Assembly: GCA_035578905.1 (NCBI GenBank)
Contig: JAQJVL010000280.1
Coordinates: forward strand, 1,116,001-1,180,000
From: Stictocephala bisonia
Taxonomy: Eukaryota; Arthropoda; Insecta; Hemiptera; Membracidae
DNA: 64,000 bases
Reading direction: 5' to 3'
Position 1 is the stretch's first letter, and the number at the start of each line of letters is the position of its first letter. The notes under the pieces were generated by a model. The model did no database searches, was not told where the DNA came from, and was given only the letters and a program-made list of their open reading frames with translations. Position numbers and translations under genes: made by a program. This document shows, piece after piece, positions 46,332 through 57,498 of this stretch.

Positions 46332-46927
46332 CTGCAAAGATTGGACACTATATATTACACCATACAATTCAAAATAAAGTATTGTCTTAGATGATCTAAT
46401 ATTACATGAAAATAATTACAGAAAACAGAATGGTGATCTTAAATTGGTTATGTTTATAGACAGTTTATTTTAATTTGATATTTAATTACTAAGCGCAAAT
46501 TTTGATATAAACTTCACGATTGGTTTATAGTTTTATTTAATGAAATTAAGTTACTTGAACAATGACTGATATCCAAATTAAATTTAATTCACTATTGGTG
46601 AATAAGGCACAACCTATCTGCACAAATCTTTCAAATCAGTTTTTGATACATCAGTAATTAAATTATAAATCACATAATAAAATGTTTGGTTGTCAATGTT
46701 TTATGCAATAACTACAACCATGTTCCAAATGACCCAATGAGTTTTACCATCATCTTAGGGCTCTCTTTGGTCCCCTTGAATGCTACAGTGCCAATGTAAA
46801 TGACTCCACAATTTAGTCTAAAAGTGTGAGAGCCACTGTGAGCGAGTTGTGTATTTTATTTATTGCCACAAATTTACTATATACTACTATCGATACTTGT
46901 CACTAAAATTATATTTCATTATTACTC

Positions 46928-46985
46928 ATTATTCATCTCTAAGACGCCGATCGTAGAGATATGGGCGAATATGAGGCATGGATGA
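46928..46985 (-). repeat. SINE tail fragment
   Basis: The minus strand matches the end of the SINE-A and SINE-B bodies: CATATTCGCCCATATCTCTA, then GATCGGCGTCTTA. Confidence 0.6.
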
Positions 46986-47706
46986 CTTTTCTGTTCTAAA
47001 AGATTCAAAGTATTAATTTATGGTTATTGTTTGCCATGGAATGTATACAGCTGACGTACTAAGCAATAAATAACACATACTTTTGGACTTTTTTGGAGGC
47101 AAGTCTTATAGTTTCGTGCGATTTTACAATATTTTGCAGAGTTATATCATATTAATTTACTATACGATGTATCTCAATTTATATTTTTATTATTATTATT
47201 GTCATTACAGTACCAAATATGAATTGCCAAATTTGTGTTTTACAATCTATATATGAAAGTGAAAAATTTCTTATGAACTAAACATGGATCTCGAAAACTT
47301 AGCTCCTAATGATATTTAGATATGGTTTACATGCTGTATTTTTTAATTTTCTTGTTTGTGTTTTTTATGTAAATTGTAGTTTCAATAATTGTTTTTTTTT
47401 TTAGTGTGAATATGTAATAGATCCAAAAACATTTTGAAATAAAAAGTTGTAATAAATTAATTGTTGTGATATAAACAAATACAAATTGGGTAAAAAGCCA
47501 GAATTTTCTTGCGTCTGAAGGAAATTTCATGCCGTACGTTGGCAATGGTCACGTGACAACGATTAATGTAAAAGAGCGGCTGTCAGTTTACGTTTAGCCA
47601 TCTTTGTTTATACACAACACTCTCTCGATTGCCCGTATTTACCATAGTAAGTGTAGTGAACTAAAATGAAATGAAAGTGTAGTGTAGTGTATAGTGTAGT
47701 TCATTT

Positions 47707-47886
47707 AGTAGCAATTTAAATTCTGCCAAAAAGCTCTTTACGGAGAAATTAAAATTTTTTGAGGCTAATTTTTTTGTAGCTGAGTGAACATAACAATGTA
47801 GGGGGTTTGAATGTGGCATACATGTACTTGCTAATGCAAGATTAATCGATGATAGCTTTTGTACTAAAGTTGAGTCAAGTTGTACC
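47707..47886 (+). repeat. Direct repeat of the LINE protease segment
   Basis: About 180 bp, roughly 90 percent identical by eye to 49329-49507, including TAGGGGGTTTGAATGTGGCA. It carries the Cys-block part of the Ulp1-like domain but sits upstream of the apparent 5' UTR. Confidence 0.85.
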
Positions 47887-48440
47887 GGGTTGGTAGGCCT
47901 GGTCCTACACTTCAGGCTGAGAAGAACATCGCTTGTTTTAATTAACTCTTAGTGCTGATCTAGGAATGTGTTCTTAGTTTGAACCAGTCGATCTAAGTGT
48001 TGGAGTATGCGTCCGTGTGACCGTGGCATCGAACCGCTCTAGACTGTGTGTAAGTAGTCTACCTACTAAATAAAAGGGTCGCCTTTGTCAATGAGAACGT
48101 TCTGGTTCCGCACTGACAACCATTCGTGCCAGAGTTCGCGCACGTGCACTAATAACTCGTTGCAGGCTGCCAGCTGCACTGAAATTCCCTCTGACTAACT
48201 GGCTACCCAGCATCTGATTGACAAGGGGTAAAAAATACAGCATTTTGATTGCGCCTGACGTTCACTTGAATGCAACCTATTTACAGGATGTTGTGTATAT
48301 TGCCATGACTTGATTACTGGGGCACTACACACTTAATCACTGTGACTTTAACTGAAGAGTCGATTTGGATAGTTGACATCCTAATTAAATGACTATTAGA
48401 CTTTCATAACTAGTCTTAAGTACAGTTATCAGTTATAAAC

Positions 48441-48780
48441 ATGGTTGTAACTCGAGCTAAGCTAGCTACTGATAAACTAGACAATGTGCTAAATGTGGCA
48501 TTTAATCTAGATGACACCTCTGCAGATATTGTATCTGAACTTTGTTTAAAATGGAAATAATTAGAGGCAAACTATCCTGATTTAAATTTACAAGAGCTGG
48601 AAATGTGTGTCTCACAGCTCATTAGGAAACTTAATGAAGCCAATGGGAATATTTCTCACCTTGAAACTTTGGTTGAAGCTGACAAAAGTGAGATCCTGGT
48701 TTTATAATCTAAGTTAAATAAAGTAATAGTGGAAAAAAGATGTTTTGAATGCCTCTCTACATGCCCAGGTAATTGTTACT
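48441..48780 (+). pseudogene. LINE ORF1 N-terminal coiled-coil region
   Basis: From ATG 48441: MVVTRAKLATDKLDNVLNVA, then an in-frame TAA at 48558, then LNLQELEMCVSQLIRKLNEA and HLETLVEADKSEIL. The heptad-like spacing of Leu/Ile with charged residues suggests a coiled coil for ORF1 multimerisation. Later parts (48840-48990) continue similar residues in shifted frames (VETLNLKINVCKK...SLVSQLK). Confidence 0.55.
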
Positions 48781-48999
48781 GAGAAAAGAGACTCTATTCG
48801 TTGTGAAAATATACAACAAAATCTAGTTTAAGTTCATGTAATAGTAAAATAAGTAGAAGGGAAAAGCAAAATATTTCCTTACAAGCTCATCTCTCAGAGA
48901 TAAATACTCTGGTTGAAACTCTTAATCTAAAAATAAATGTTTGTAAGAAAAAAAAAATATAGTTAGCTAAGAAGGTAGATAGTTTAGTTTCTCAACTCA

Positions 49000-49860
49000 A
49001 ATGCACTAGTGACTACGCCTGGCAAGAGGGCCGCTGGGTTGATGACAGAATTTTGGATTCATATTTTGAAATATTTAATGTTAATAACAATCGGAAAACA
49101 TGCTCGAAAACCTAGTTTGTGTGGCCCACTGTGACACAATTGCTTAGGCACGGTAGTTCTTCCTAAGTGCAGCTACAACTAAACGAACTTACTTTTAATA
49201 CTTTTGACTATGTCTTTATGTGTATAAATAACAATGGAGTGGAGCTCAAGTCAGACAACGGCTCGTATTGGAGCTTGTTGTTTATTGATCTTAAAGCTGA
49301 GAGTGGCTATCGCTTTGATTCTCTTGGAAGTAGCAATTTTAATGCTGCCAAAAAGCTATTTACAAAGAAATTACAATTTTTGAGGCTAATTTTTTTGTAG
49401 CTGAGTGTACACAACAAAGTAGGGGGTTTGAATGTGGCATACATGTACTTGTTAATGCAATATTAATTGATGATAGCTTTTGTACTGAAGTTGAGTCAAG
49501 TTGTACCTCCTTCAAGGATTGGCTAAGTGTCTCTTGGGTAGTAGGTGCACCCCTATTAAACAGAGATAATGTTTGCGAAAATAAACCTGACAATCATGTA
49601 ATAAGTCTAAATAAAGAAGGTACTATTGAAAAAGATAGTCATACTGGAGACAAAAATGTTAACCATAATAGTATTAATTTAGTTTTAGAAGAAAATAGTA
49701 TTAAGAAAAATAACCAGTTGTTAAAAGTGGATTCCAAGTCTAAAGGCAAACGTAACCATAGACCAACAACCCCAAAAAAGACTACTTTTGTTCATGAAAA
49801 TCCATATAATGTACTAAATGGTTTAATGGGGCCGGTAAAGACAAATGTTACTCTAGCTAT
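49000..49860 (+). pseudogene. LINE ORF1 Ulp1-like protease
   Basis: WVDDRILDSYFEIFN matches the entry block WLSDDTIHKYFELLN of the other LINE. It is followed by FDYVFMCINNN, then SDNGSYWSLLFIDLK, where the catalytic His is replaced by Tyr, YRFDSLGSSN (Asp block), and after a frameshift near 49385 QQSRGFECGIHVLVNA (oxyanion Gln and catalytic Cys). A long charged linker (NSIKKNN...SKGKRNHRPTTPKK) leads to the esterase. Loss of the His would inactivate the protease, although Tyr from His can be one mutation (CAC to TAC). Confidence 0.75.
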
Positions 49861-50034
49861 ATTGTAAAAACTGTCTCAGGAAACTGGAAAGAAAACAACC
49901 AATGTAAAAACAAAGAGTTGAATTCTAAGATAAGGCCTTATAATACTCCAGTGTTTACAACAAAACAACCTGATTTTGAGGGTAGTTGTGCAACTGGGGA
50001 GCAAACTCAAACAATTTCGAACACAGCCGTTGAT

Positions 50035-50965
50035 GGTTGTCTTTCTAAAAATGTTTTGGTGATTGGAGACTCCTTGTTGAGGTATGCTGGAAGTCTCTGT
50101 GCCAAGAATGGCGCTATCGTGGACATGCATCCTGGGGCAAAAATAATGGATATAAAGCAAAATCAACCAAAAATTATATATATATATCCATATTGGTACC
50201 AACAATCTAATTAATGGTTATAATGGTGGTGCTGGTTATTATTGGTCGGTAGCGTAGTTGGTTCAATCCCAGCTTCATGTGCTAAAGGTTCTCAATTCGA
50301 TCCCAATCAAAGTCAATACATTTTGAGAAGGATCAGCTGATAATCACCGGCTGTTCATTTGTCATTGGGCTATTAATTAATGACACTTTCTAAGGAATAG
50401 TCGGCCTTAGTTTGTAACAATGACTACATTCGCTCATCTAAACTCCTAACACTCATTCGAAATCCATATTCACCCATATCTTGATGATCAGCGTCTTATG
50501 AATAAATAAAAATAAATAAATAAAAAAATAAATAATGGGGGCTGGAGGAAGAAACAAACCCTGCATATCATGGCTGACTTGTGTGTGCAACAAGGCGTCT
50601 CTTTCCTGAGTCAAAAGTCATCTTAAGTGATGTATTGCACAGAAGGGACATAATAGATTCATCCCTTGCACTCTTCAACGACCAACTCTAGATCATGTGC
50701 AATAACTTCGGAGTTGAGTTTGCCGTAGCAAATCAATCTGTTAAAAAACATCACCTAACCTGTGACGGACGTAACTTGGGCTGGACAGGAAATTGCCTTC
50801 TAGGCAGGTTCATCTTTCAACAGGTACAAAAGGCAATGTTTATCGTTGCCATGCCGGTTGAGCAGTCTGTGGTTCTTCCATCATCCTCCATCCCAAAAAG
50901 CCCTACATCCACAACTGCCAAACTGTTGGGAAACAGTGTCATGGCATTGCCCCCTTTACCAGATT
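50035..50965 (+). pseudogene. LINE ORF1 SGNH esterase, split by SINE-A
   Basis: Block I is NVLVIGDSLLRYAG (GDS nucleophile), with IVDMHPGAKIMDIKQ, then block III GTNNLINGYNGG with one shift near 50180. The SINE at 50244-50534 interrupts the GGAGYY/NGGWRK sequence, after which IMADL and the C-terminal HLTCDGRNLGWTGN region follow. The terminal His of the usual HLN block is not clear. The 84-residue 3' part runs directly toward the endonuclease, and no macro domain is visible here. Confidence 0.78.
50244..50534 (+). mobile_element. SINE-A copy 3
   Basis: Head GGTCGGTAGCGTAGTTGGTT, box B AATTCGATCCC, body TTCATTTGTCATTGGGCTAT, tail AATAAATAAAAATAAATAAA. The longest tail and good conservation suggest the youngest copy in the window. 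Confidence 0.9.
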
Positions 50966-52125
50966 AGGTCATGTAAATTTTCGCTCGCTTAACACCGGAT
51001 TTAGTGAGCTTGGCGCTGTAGCTGAAGACTTTGATTTTTTAGGAATCTCAGAAACTTGGTTGACTCCGGATATGTCTTCAGAATGTTACAGTTTGAAAGG
51101 CTATTCTCTCTTACGTAGTGATAGAACAAGTCGGCACTGGTAGCGCAGTGCTGTAACCCAGCTACATGGGGACAAAGTGTTTGGGAGATTGTAGGCGATA
51201 GGTTGGATGCTCGGTCCTCTTAATACCGGCAAGGCGTCCGCTTAATGGTTGCTATCGGCATGGACACTACTAGAGAAGTCTGGGGTGTCCATGTTGGGTG
51301 GTAATCATTGTGCGGATGTTGTGTGGGTGAGATAACAGAGTATCAGGCTTGTCAATTAGCTGAAAATCAGACCAGCACTATTTGGTTCGGATTCCATGTA
51401 AAGCTATAGGTCCCTTAGTTACCCTGGCTGTTGGGCTATTAATAAATTGCCCTTTCTGAGGAACAGTTGAACTCAGTTAGTAACCAGACTACACTCATAT
51501 AACCATTCATATTAACCTTAAAATACCAACAACGTTGTGACGGCGTCTCATATGTAAGAATAAGAATAAGTGGGGATCGAGACCCTTCGACTGATGGGGG
51601 TGTTGCACTTTATTTCAAAAGAAAATTTGATATAAAGCGTATCTATCTTGATAGTATAGAAAATCGTTTAGAATATGTTTGTTGTGTTGAGAGCACATGG
51701 TTTGCGCTTATGTATTTGTGTGGTTTATAAATCCCCCAATGTTACTTTTTCATGTTTTATTAGTCTTTTCAATGCACTTTTTATTGATATGCTTTCTGAG
51801 GTTGAAGAGGTTGTGTTGGTTGGAGACACAAATATTAATCTTTCAGAATGCACCAAACCCGAATTCAAATTCCTCACAAACCTCTTAGAATCTTTAAACC
51901 TTGTTCAGTTCATACCCACGTGACGGACAAAAAGGCGCTGATTGACCATATTATCATGAGCAAATCTTTGAGTTACATAAATGTTGGTGTGATCAACACA
52001 TCTACTATCTTTAACTGTCCAGGCAGGCTTATCACGGACTACAAACTTGTGTTCTGTGACTGTCCCTGTAAAGTCAAAAGGAGAGTCAAGGAGAAATTTG
52101 TAACTTTCAGGGATTTCTCTTAAGT
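50966..52125 (+). pseudogene. LINE APE endonuclease, split by SINE-B
   Basis: HVNFRSLNTGFSELG (Asn block), DFLGISETWLT (Glu block) and YSLLRSDR precede the SINE. After it come DGGVALYFKRKF, ICVVYKSPNVTF and VVLVGDTNINLSE (Asp/Asn block). The SDH-equivalent is seen weakly in GRLITDYKLVF (TDY). Frame changes lie around 51690 and 51900. Confidence 0.8.
51126..51570 (+). mobile_element. SINE-B copy 2
   Basis: A tRNA-like start GTCGGCACTGGTAGCGCAGT (box A region) is followed by GGTTGGATGCTCGGTCC, then GTCTGGGGTGTCCATGTTGG and a 3' part shared with 38695-39030. It lacks the long AATAAA tail of SINE-A and ends in TAAGAATAAGAATAAG. It interrupts the endonuclease coding sequence. Confidence 0.8.
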
Positions 52126-52157
52126 TAAATCTCGACAGGTTTACATCGGAGCTCTGT

Positions 52158-54124
52158 GTGGTTGACTGGGACAGAATAAAACTTCATAATGGGGTGGATG
52201 AGGCAATAGAAATCTTAGCTACTGATATTTTGCGAGTTTTTGATCTGTGTGCGCCGCTTGTTACCAAGCGTGTAACTCAAAATACAGCACCTTGGCGGAA
52301 GTATGAAATAAAAAACCTGACACAGATCAAAGATAAGTTAAAAAAGTGCTTTACTTCCAGTAAAAGTATACTCGCCAAAGAAGCATATTGCAAGGCACGG
52401 AATAACCTCAACTATGCGTTTCGAAAAGCAAAGAAAGATTATTTTGCAGAAAGGCTGAATTGTAAGGCTTCTAAATCCTTCTGGGCAACACTGCATGCTG
52501 TTGAGGTAACCGGGAATTATTTTAGCGAATTTGGAATACAAAAGTATAAAGTACCCAATGATATAAATCGCTACTTTGCTGCTATGGGTAGTAGACACAA
52601 GTAAGTGTAGAGAGGCTTGCCTTTTACAAAAATACAACAAGTGACAGAGTAAAAACAAGTTTTCAGTTTTGCAAAGTGAGTGAGAGCGAGGTGAAGGATA
52701 TAACAAATAAGATTTCAACAACTGCCTTTGGGTTGGATGGAAGTTCTATCCAAATGGTAAGAGCTGTCAGTCCATCACCCATATAATCAATCTTTCTCTC
52801 CTCAGTGGCCATTTCCCTTCTGTCTGGAAAAAGAGCCTTGCTATATCCCTGCCAAAGATTAATAGTCCTTCTTGTTTATCTGATTTACAGCCCATCTTCA
52901 TATTATCAGCAATGTCGAAAATATTGGAGAGGATTGTTTGTAATCAAGTTTGTTTCCTTCTTGGACTGTAACAACATCTTGCCTGACAGCCAGTCAGGTT
53001 TCAGAAAGGGCATGAGCACCACATCAGCTTTACTGAATCTAAGTGACAAACTGTTTTAATCTAAGAACAAGGCCTCTGTGGTAATCTGGCCTCTCTTGAC
53101 TTTTCCCTTGCATTCGAATCCGTCAATATAGAAATTTTTCTTGCTAAGATGAACTATTATGGGTTTGGTAGTGATGTGGTTTGATTCGTACTTGTCTGGG
53201 AGAACTCAGGTCACTAAAGTAAATAATAATTTCTCGGATGTCACTTATAGTGTCTCAGGGATGCCTCGGGGCTGCTGTCTGGGCCCCATTATGTTTCTTT
53301 TATATACAGCAGATCTTGAATCTGTACTAACTAAACTCATTGTTCTCTATACTCGTATGCAGACGATACTCAGCTGGTACTATCATACCATCCTTCCAAT
53401 GTAGCCTTGGCTGTTCAGCAAATGAAAGCGGAACTGTTGTAGGTCAAGCTTTGGGCGGATGACCACGGTCTTAAATTAAATCCTAATAAATGCTCTATTG
53501 TTCATTTCCAACCTCCTGCAGTACAGAATATCATGAAGGATGGTATGATTCACTGTATCTGTCTTTGGGTGGGGAACCTTTGACGGTATCCGAGAGTGTA
53601 AAGATTCTAGACGTAATATTAGACACACGATTAACCTTTTCCTTTCATGTTAAAAATGTGACCGCAGCACAATGTGCAGGTTGAGAGTTTTATTTAGGCT
53701 TAGGGGGTTGCTCCAAGAGCAACCCAAGCTACAAATAGTCAACGGTATTATTTTCCCAGCAATGTGGTATGCGCTTCCAGTCTTCGGAAGTAAGTTATCC
53801 CTTGAAAACACTGTCTCGCTCCAAAGACTGCAAAACTTAGCCATTAGGTTTGTGTATGGTCTCAGAAAATATGACCATTTCAGTCAAGCTCGAGTAAAAG
53901 CAAAAACACTTTAAATAAAGCATATATTTAGTTTGGAAGTGGCTTGTTTAGTCCACAAGATTCTGCTATCTGATACACCCACTTATTTGAGGAACATACT
54001 TCAGGATTGTTCAGAGGTTAGAGAACGTTACACGCGCCAGGACAGCATGCTAGAGGTATCCAAAGTCAGACTCGAGGTGGGAAGGAATGCTTTTTTTTAT
54101 TTTGCTTCCCTTTTTTACTTGTAA
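52158..54124 (+). pseudogene. LINE reverse transcriptase, frameshifted
   Basis: The pre-RT block MVDWDRIKLHN...APWRKYEIKNLTQIKDKL runs to 52604. RT blocks in several frames follow: SLPKINSPSCLSDLQPI-like, [59 protein letters not shown] (GVPQGS changed to GMPRGC), and Y-A-D-D-T-Q-L at 53357-53377 in a shifted frame. Then come the thumb VKILDVILDTRLTF, a post-RT LQRLQNLAIRFVYGLRKYDH and the 3' LRNILQDCSEVRERYTRQ block. At least five frame breaks make it a dead copy. Confidence 0.85.
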
Positions 54125-54360
54125 TTAAGATTTACAACAGAATTCAACAGAATTTCAAAGCACTCAGCTATGTATCTTTCAAAAATAAACTTAAGCTACA
54201 TTTGGAATATGATTATTTTAAAATGTAAGTTGTGTAAAATATATTTTGTTTTGTGATTTTAGCCTAGTCCTTGGCAATATACAAGTAATTTTTGTATGAC
54301 TTGAGTATTTTTTTAAAACAACTGTATGTTGAAAAGCGCTCCAAATAAAGACGTTATTTA

Positions 54361-55915
54361 TTCATATATAATATATTTAAGTGCATTTTAGTGGAAGTGA
54401 CAGTGCATAAAAAGAAATTAGTTTTAGGCATTGTTCAACAAGTCCTACCACTAATCAGCATTAAATTATTTTTATATAAAAGCACTAGCACTTCAAAATC
54501 ATAATAATAACAATCCTACATACAAATAATGCAATATAGGACTAAAAACAGGCTGGAGAACTAAGAGTGAGTAATATATTTAATTTGTTTAGTGTATTTT
54601 AATTTTACAACCATGTATATATTTATGTAGGTACTAGCCTGAACATTAATTTTTCTACCCAATTTGTACAAATAGGACAGGTAAAAATATGGTATTAGTT
54701 TAGCATTCTCATAATAATCTATGATATTGAAAAGAAAAATAATATGACGCTTTTATTTTATTTATCAACAACAATATAACGTAGTATATTATTATCCTAC
54801 GTCAAAACTTTATTTTTGTCACGAATATAATTATTTTATATTTCTATTCAGAAATATCTGTTTTATCAGTTTTTGTTTTCAGAAAAAATCCTTATACAAT
54901 TTTAATAATTTTTACTATGATTACAACATGCACAATATTTCAAGAGCCGTTTACACAACTAGCACACACTGACTTTTGGTGTTATAAATTTTATCCTTTT
55001 TGGAATATATTCATATATTTTACATTTTCTTGTAGCTAATAGAAAGTACATGTAGCAAAAAATTATACATACCCCTTATTTATGGATTGTTATGTAATTT
55101 TTCACAGAATTTTTTGTTTCCGTGAAATTTTTATTTTCCACTACATTCTAAAAATATAAAACTTTGTATAATGAGTACAATATGACTATTTTTCCTACAC
55201 AACTATTTCTTGTCTATTCAATGGTAATTTTCTAGAATTTTTACATGTACTATTTGACTAACTACAATGATCATACTGTAACTTTGCACATTTTTTTCAT
55301 TTTTGCGTTGTAAAAAAACAATTAAAAAAAAAAAAATAGTAGTTTATATAATATGTAACAAAAAATTACTATAGTGCACAAAATAATAAACAATTTGGCT
55401 ATCTTGGAATTATTTACAAACACTTTTTAGTGCTCCTAAGGAGGGTTATAAGTTATAATTAACGTACAACATTTTAAAATTGTTCAATCTTTTCTAGACA
55501 ATATTTACTTTATTATTTTTTTGTAAGTGTTGATCGTACTATATGAAAGTACAGTTCTTGAGAAGAAAAAGTAAATGATAAAATTGACATTTGGAGCACA
55601 TTTAGTATTTTTTAATGATTTTTACAAAAAAAGCTTGCAAAGCGCTGAAAAGAAGCACTTTGCAGTTGGGAGTTCATAATGGGTCACCTAGTATTCACCA
55701 TCTAGGGTTAAGCTAATTATTTTGCTATTTACATATGTATAATGAGACATTTATCCAGAATCAAGTTTCTTTATGGTCATGTCACAAAAGTATTTCTAAT
55801 GAAAGGCAATGAGTAAAGCACAAAGCCATTGTTAGGCGTGGGCCATAGTCAGGATCAAATCAAATCACTTTGTACACTAATTGTGAGTCAACTGTTGACT
55901 TAATGACAAATTATT
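54361..55915. other. AT-rich DNA, old LINE tail near 55870
   Basis: No gene is seen. CAGGATCAAATCAAATCACTTTG at 55850-55873 is the reverse complement of the GTGATTTGATTTGATCC-type microsatellite end of a LINE and is the only feature recognised. Confidence 0.4.
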
Positions 55916-56117
55916 TTAACACCTTTACCGAAACACCGGTGTGTGAGGCCCACTGAGAAATTTAATGTACGTGCATTGGCAACCCTGCGCCTCATATAAC
56001 GGTTCCCTCCACAGTAGCTGTCACCGAACCCTCCCCCTCCCTCAAGATCCTGCCGGTGTTCAGTTTAACTCAGGTGACCTTGAGCTATTGATCGTTAACG
56101 GAAAGTCTGCCGGTCCG

Positions 56118-56880
56118 CTAGACCACGTGTTTCGGTCACTGTCTTTTTGTTTGGTGCCTCCAAGACCGTATGTTTCTTTTAACGTTTGTTAGTTTTGATG
56201 GAGAAAGTGACTGTATATAAGTGTACAGTGTTTTAGGTTTTAAGTTATAAAATGTCTTTACCGTCAACTAGTAAAGATATACGAAGTGACGATCCTAGGT
56301 CCAGTGAACAAATATTACAATTTTTGCGTGAACTGGAAAACAGAGAAAGCGATGATGAGGTTGATGATTCTGATCAGGACCCAGACTACTCTCCAAATGA
56401 AAGTGACCGATCCACAGATGACGAAGAAGCTATTTCTGAAGAAGAATTATTAGAAAATGAAGACTGCTTTGTCGTAGAAAATTATAACTATGATGAAGAA
56501 GACGAGTTCTTTTGGGGAAAAGATGAAACTGTTTGGATGAAAAAAGAACCTCCGACACAGAGAAGGACACCACATACCAATATTATATTGGGACCTTTGC
56601 CTGGACTTACAGTGAGAGAAGCCGGAACTTTTTATTTTCAGATGAACAACCCTAATAATTACTTACCTATTCCAGCTACTACAATATGTTTTATGTAACT
56701 AAACCTCTTTAGGGTCTCCTAGACCGTGTGTTTCTGTTGATGGTTGATTGATTTGAGGCCTCATAGACCGGGTGTTTCTAATAACGCCACAACAATTGAG
56801 GCCTCTCAGACCGGGTGTTTCTATTAAAGCCAAAAAAATTCAGGTCTCACAGACCGGGTGTTTCTTTAAACGTATTTTAA
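56118..56880 (+). repeat. Subterminal AGACCG...GTTTC repeats, ~43-bp period
   Basis: Core AGACC(G/A)NGTGTTTC starts at 56120 and 56163 on the left, then 56721, 56765, 56808 and 56851 on the right. The intervals are 43, then 44, 43 and 43 bp. An inverted relative, GAAACACCGGTGTGTGAGGC, lies directly at the left terminus (55932-55951). These are probable transposase-binding sites. Confidence 0.75.
56252..56698 (+). CDS. Truncated piggyBac transposase N-terminus
   Basis: A 148-residue open frame from ATG 56252: MSLPSTSKDIRSDDPRSSEQ followed by a strongly acidic, Ser/Asp-rich region (about residues 30-95) and WMKKEPPTQRRTPHTNII, which resembles the entry to the catalytic domain of piggyBac transposases (GPLPGLTVREA). 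The DDE core and Cys-rich tail are deleted and the frame stops after ATTICFM. It may act as a DNA-independent fragment or be inert, and the frame itself is intact. Confidence 0.75.
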   Translation: MSLPSTSKDIRSDDPRSSEQILQFLRELENRESDDEVDDSDQDPDYSPNESDRSTDDEEAISEEELLENEDCFVVENYNYDEEDEFFWGKDETVWMKKEPPTQRRTPHTNIILGPLPGLTVREAGTFYFQMNNPNNYLPIPATTICFM

Positions 56881-57498
56881 ATTGTTGTTTAATTTAAAAA
56901 AAATTAAATGTTTCGGTAAAGGTGTTAAATAAAAAATGTTATTCAACTCAATATTTAAAAATTTCCCACTCTTAAGTTTTCCTGACCAAAGCATAAAAAT
57001 GTTTCTCGCATCTTGACTTTTCTATATCGTTAATTTTATAAGGAATCTTTCCATTAAGGTTTAGGCCTACTCTACATTACATAATTACCAAATTTTGATG
57101 TCATTATGTTTATTATGAAACACATATTGCAATGAAATATCATTTAATGCCTTAATAAAACAGAGATACTGCAAAAAATATGGCCTGCTTGAAAAAGGCC
57201 AGAGGTCAAAGCCTTCTATCTGTTCATCACAGCATGAGGTGAAATTGCACAACCCTTGTATTCTGTGGTGCTGCTCTTTATGCCTGATTACTGTTCATGA
57301 CAAAATTTATGAAAATCTTTTTTATACTTGTATCATTGTAAAACTTTCAGAAATTGATTGCGATTTTCACAATTTTACTGAATAAATTTGCTATGACATC
57401 TTTTTATTAGAAAAATAAAAAAACAATTGATTCTTTCTTAACAAAGCTCGTATACTTTAAAAATATAATACAGAGTACAATGATTTAAAAGTACTTAC

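Larger units (their letters stand above)
47707..54360 (+). mobile_element. Second LINE: coiled coil-Ulp1-SGNH-EN-RT, two SINEs inside
   Basis: A decayed plus-strand LINE with a probable 5' UTR (47887-48440), ORF1 from ATG 48441 with a coiled-coil start, a Ulp1-like protease (49000-49580), an SGNH esterase (50040-50850, split by SINE-A), an APE endonuclease (50980-52125, split by SINE-B), and an RT (52158-54120). Its 3' end is CCAAATAAAGACGTTATTTA near 54360. A fragment of its own protease region is repeated upstream at 47707-47886. Confidence 0.8.
55920..56924 (+). mobile_element. Internally deleted piggyBac element, 1005 bp
   Basis: Perfect 16-bp inverted ends CACCTTTACCGAAACA / TGTTTCGGTAAAGGTG with TTAA on both sides (55916-55919 and 56925-56928). 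It retains only the transposase N-terminus. Both subterminal regions contain copies of a CCTCNNAGACCGGGTGTTTC motif. The ends differ from those of the piggyBac at 16822, so it is a separate family. Confidence 0.93.
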
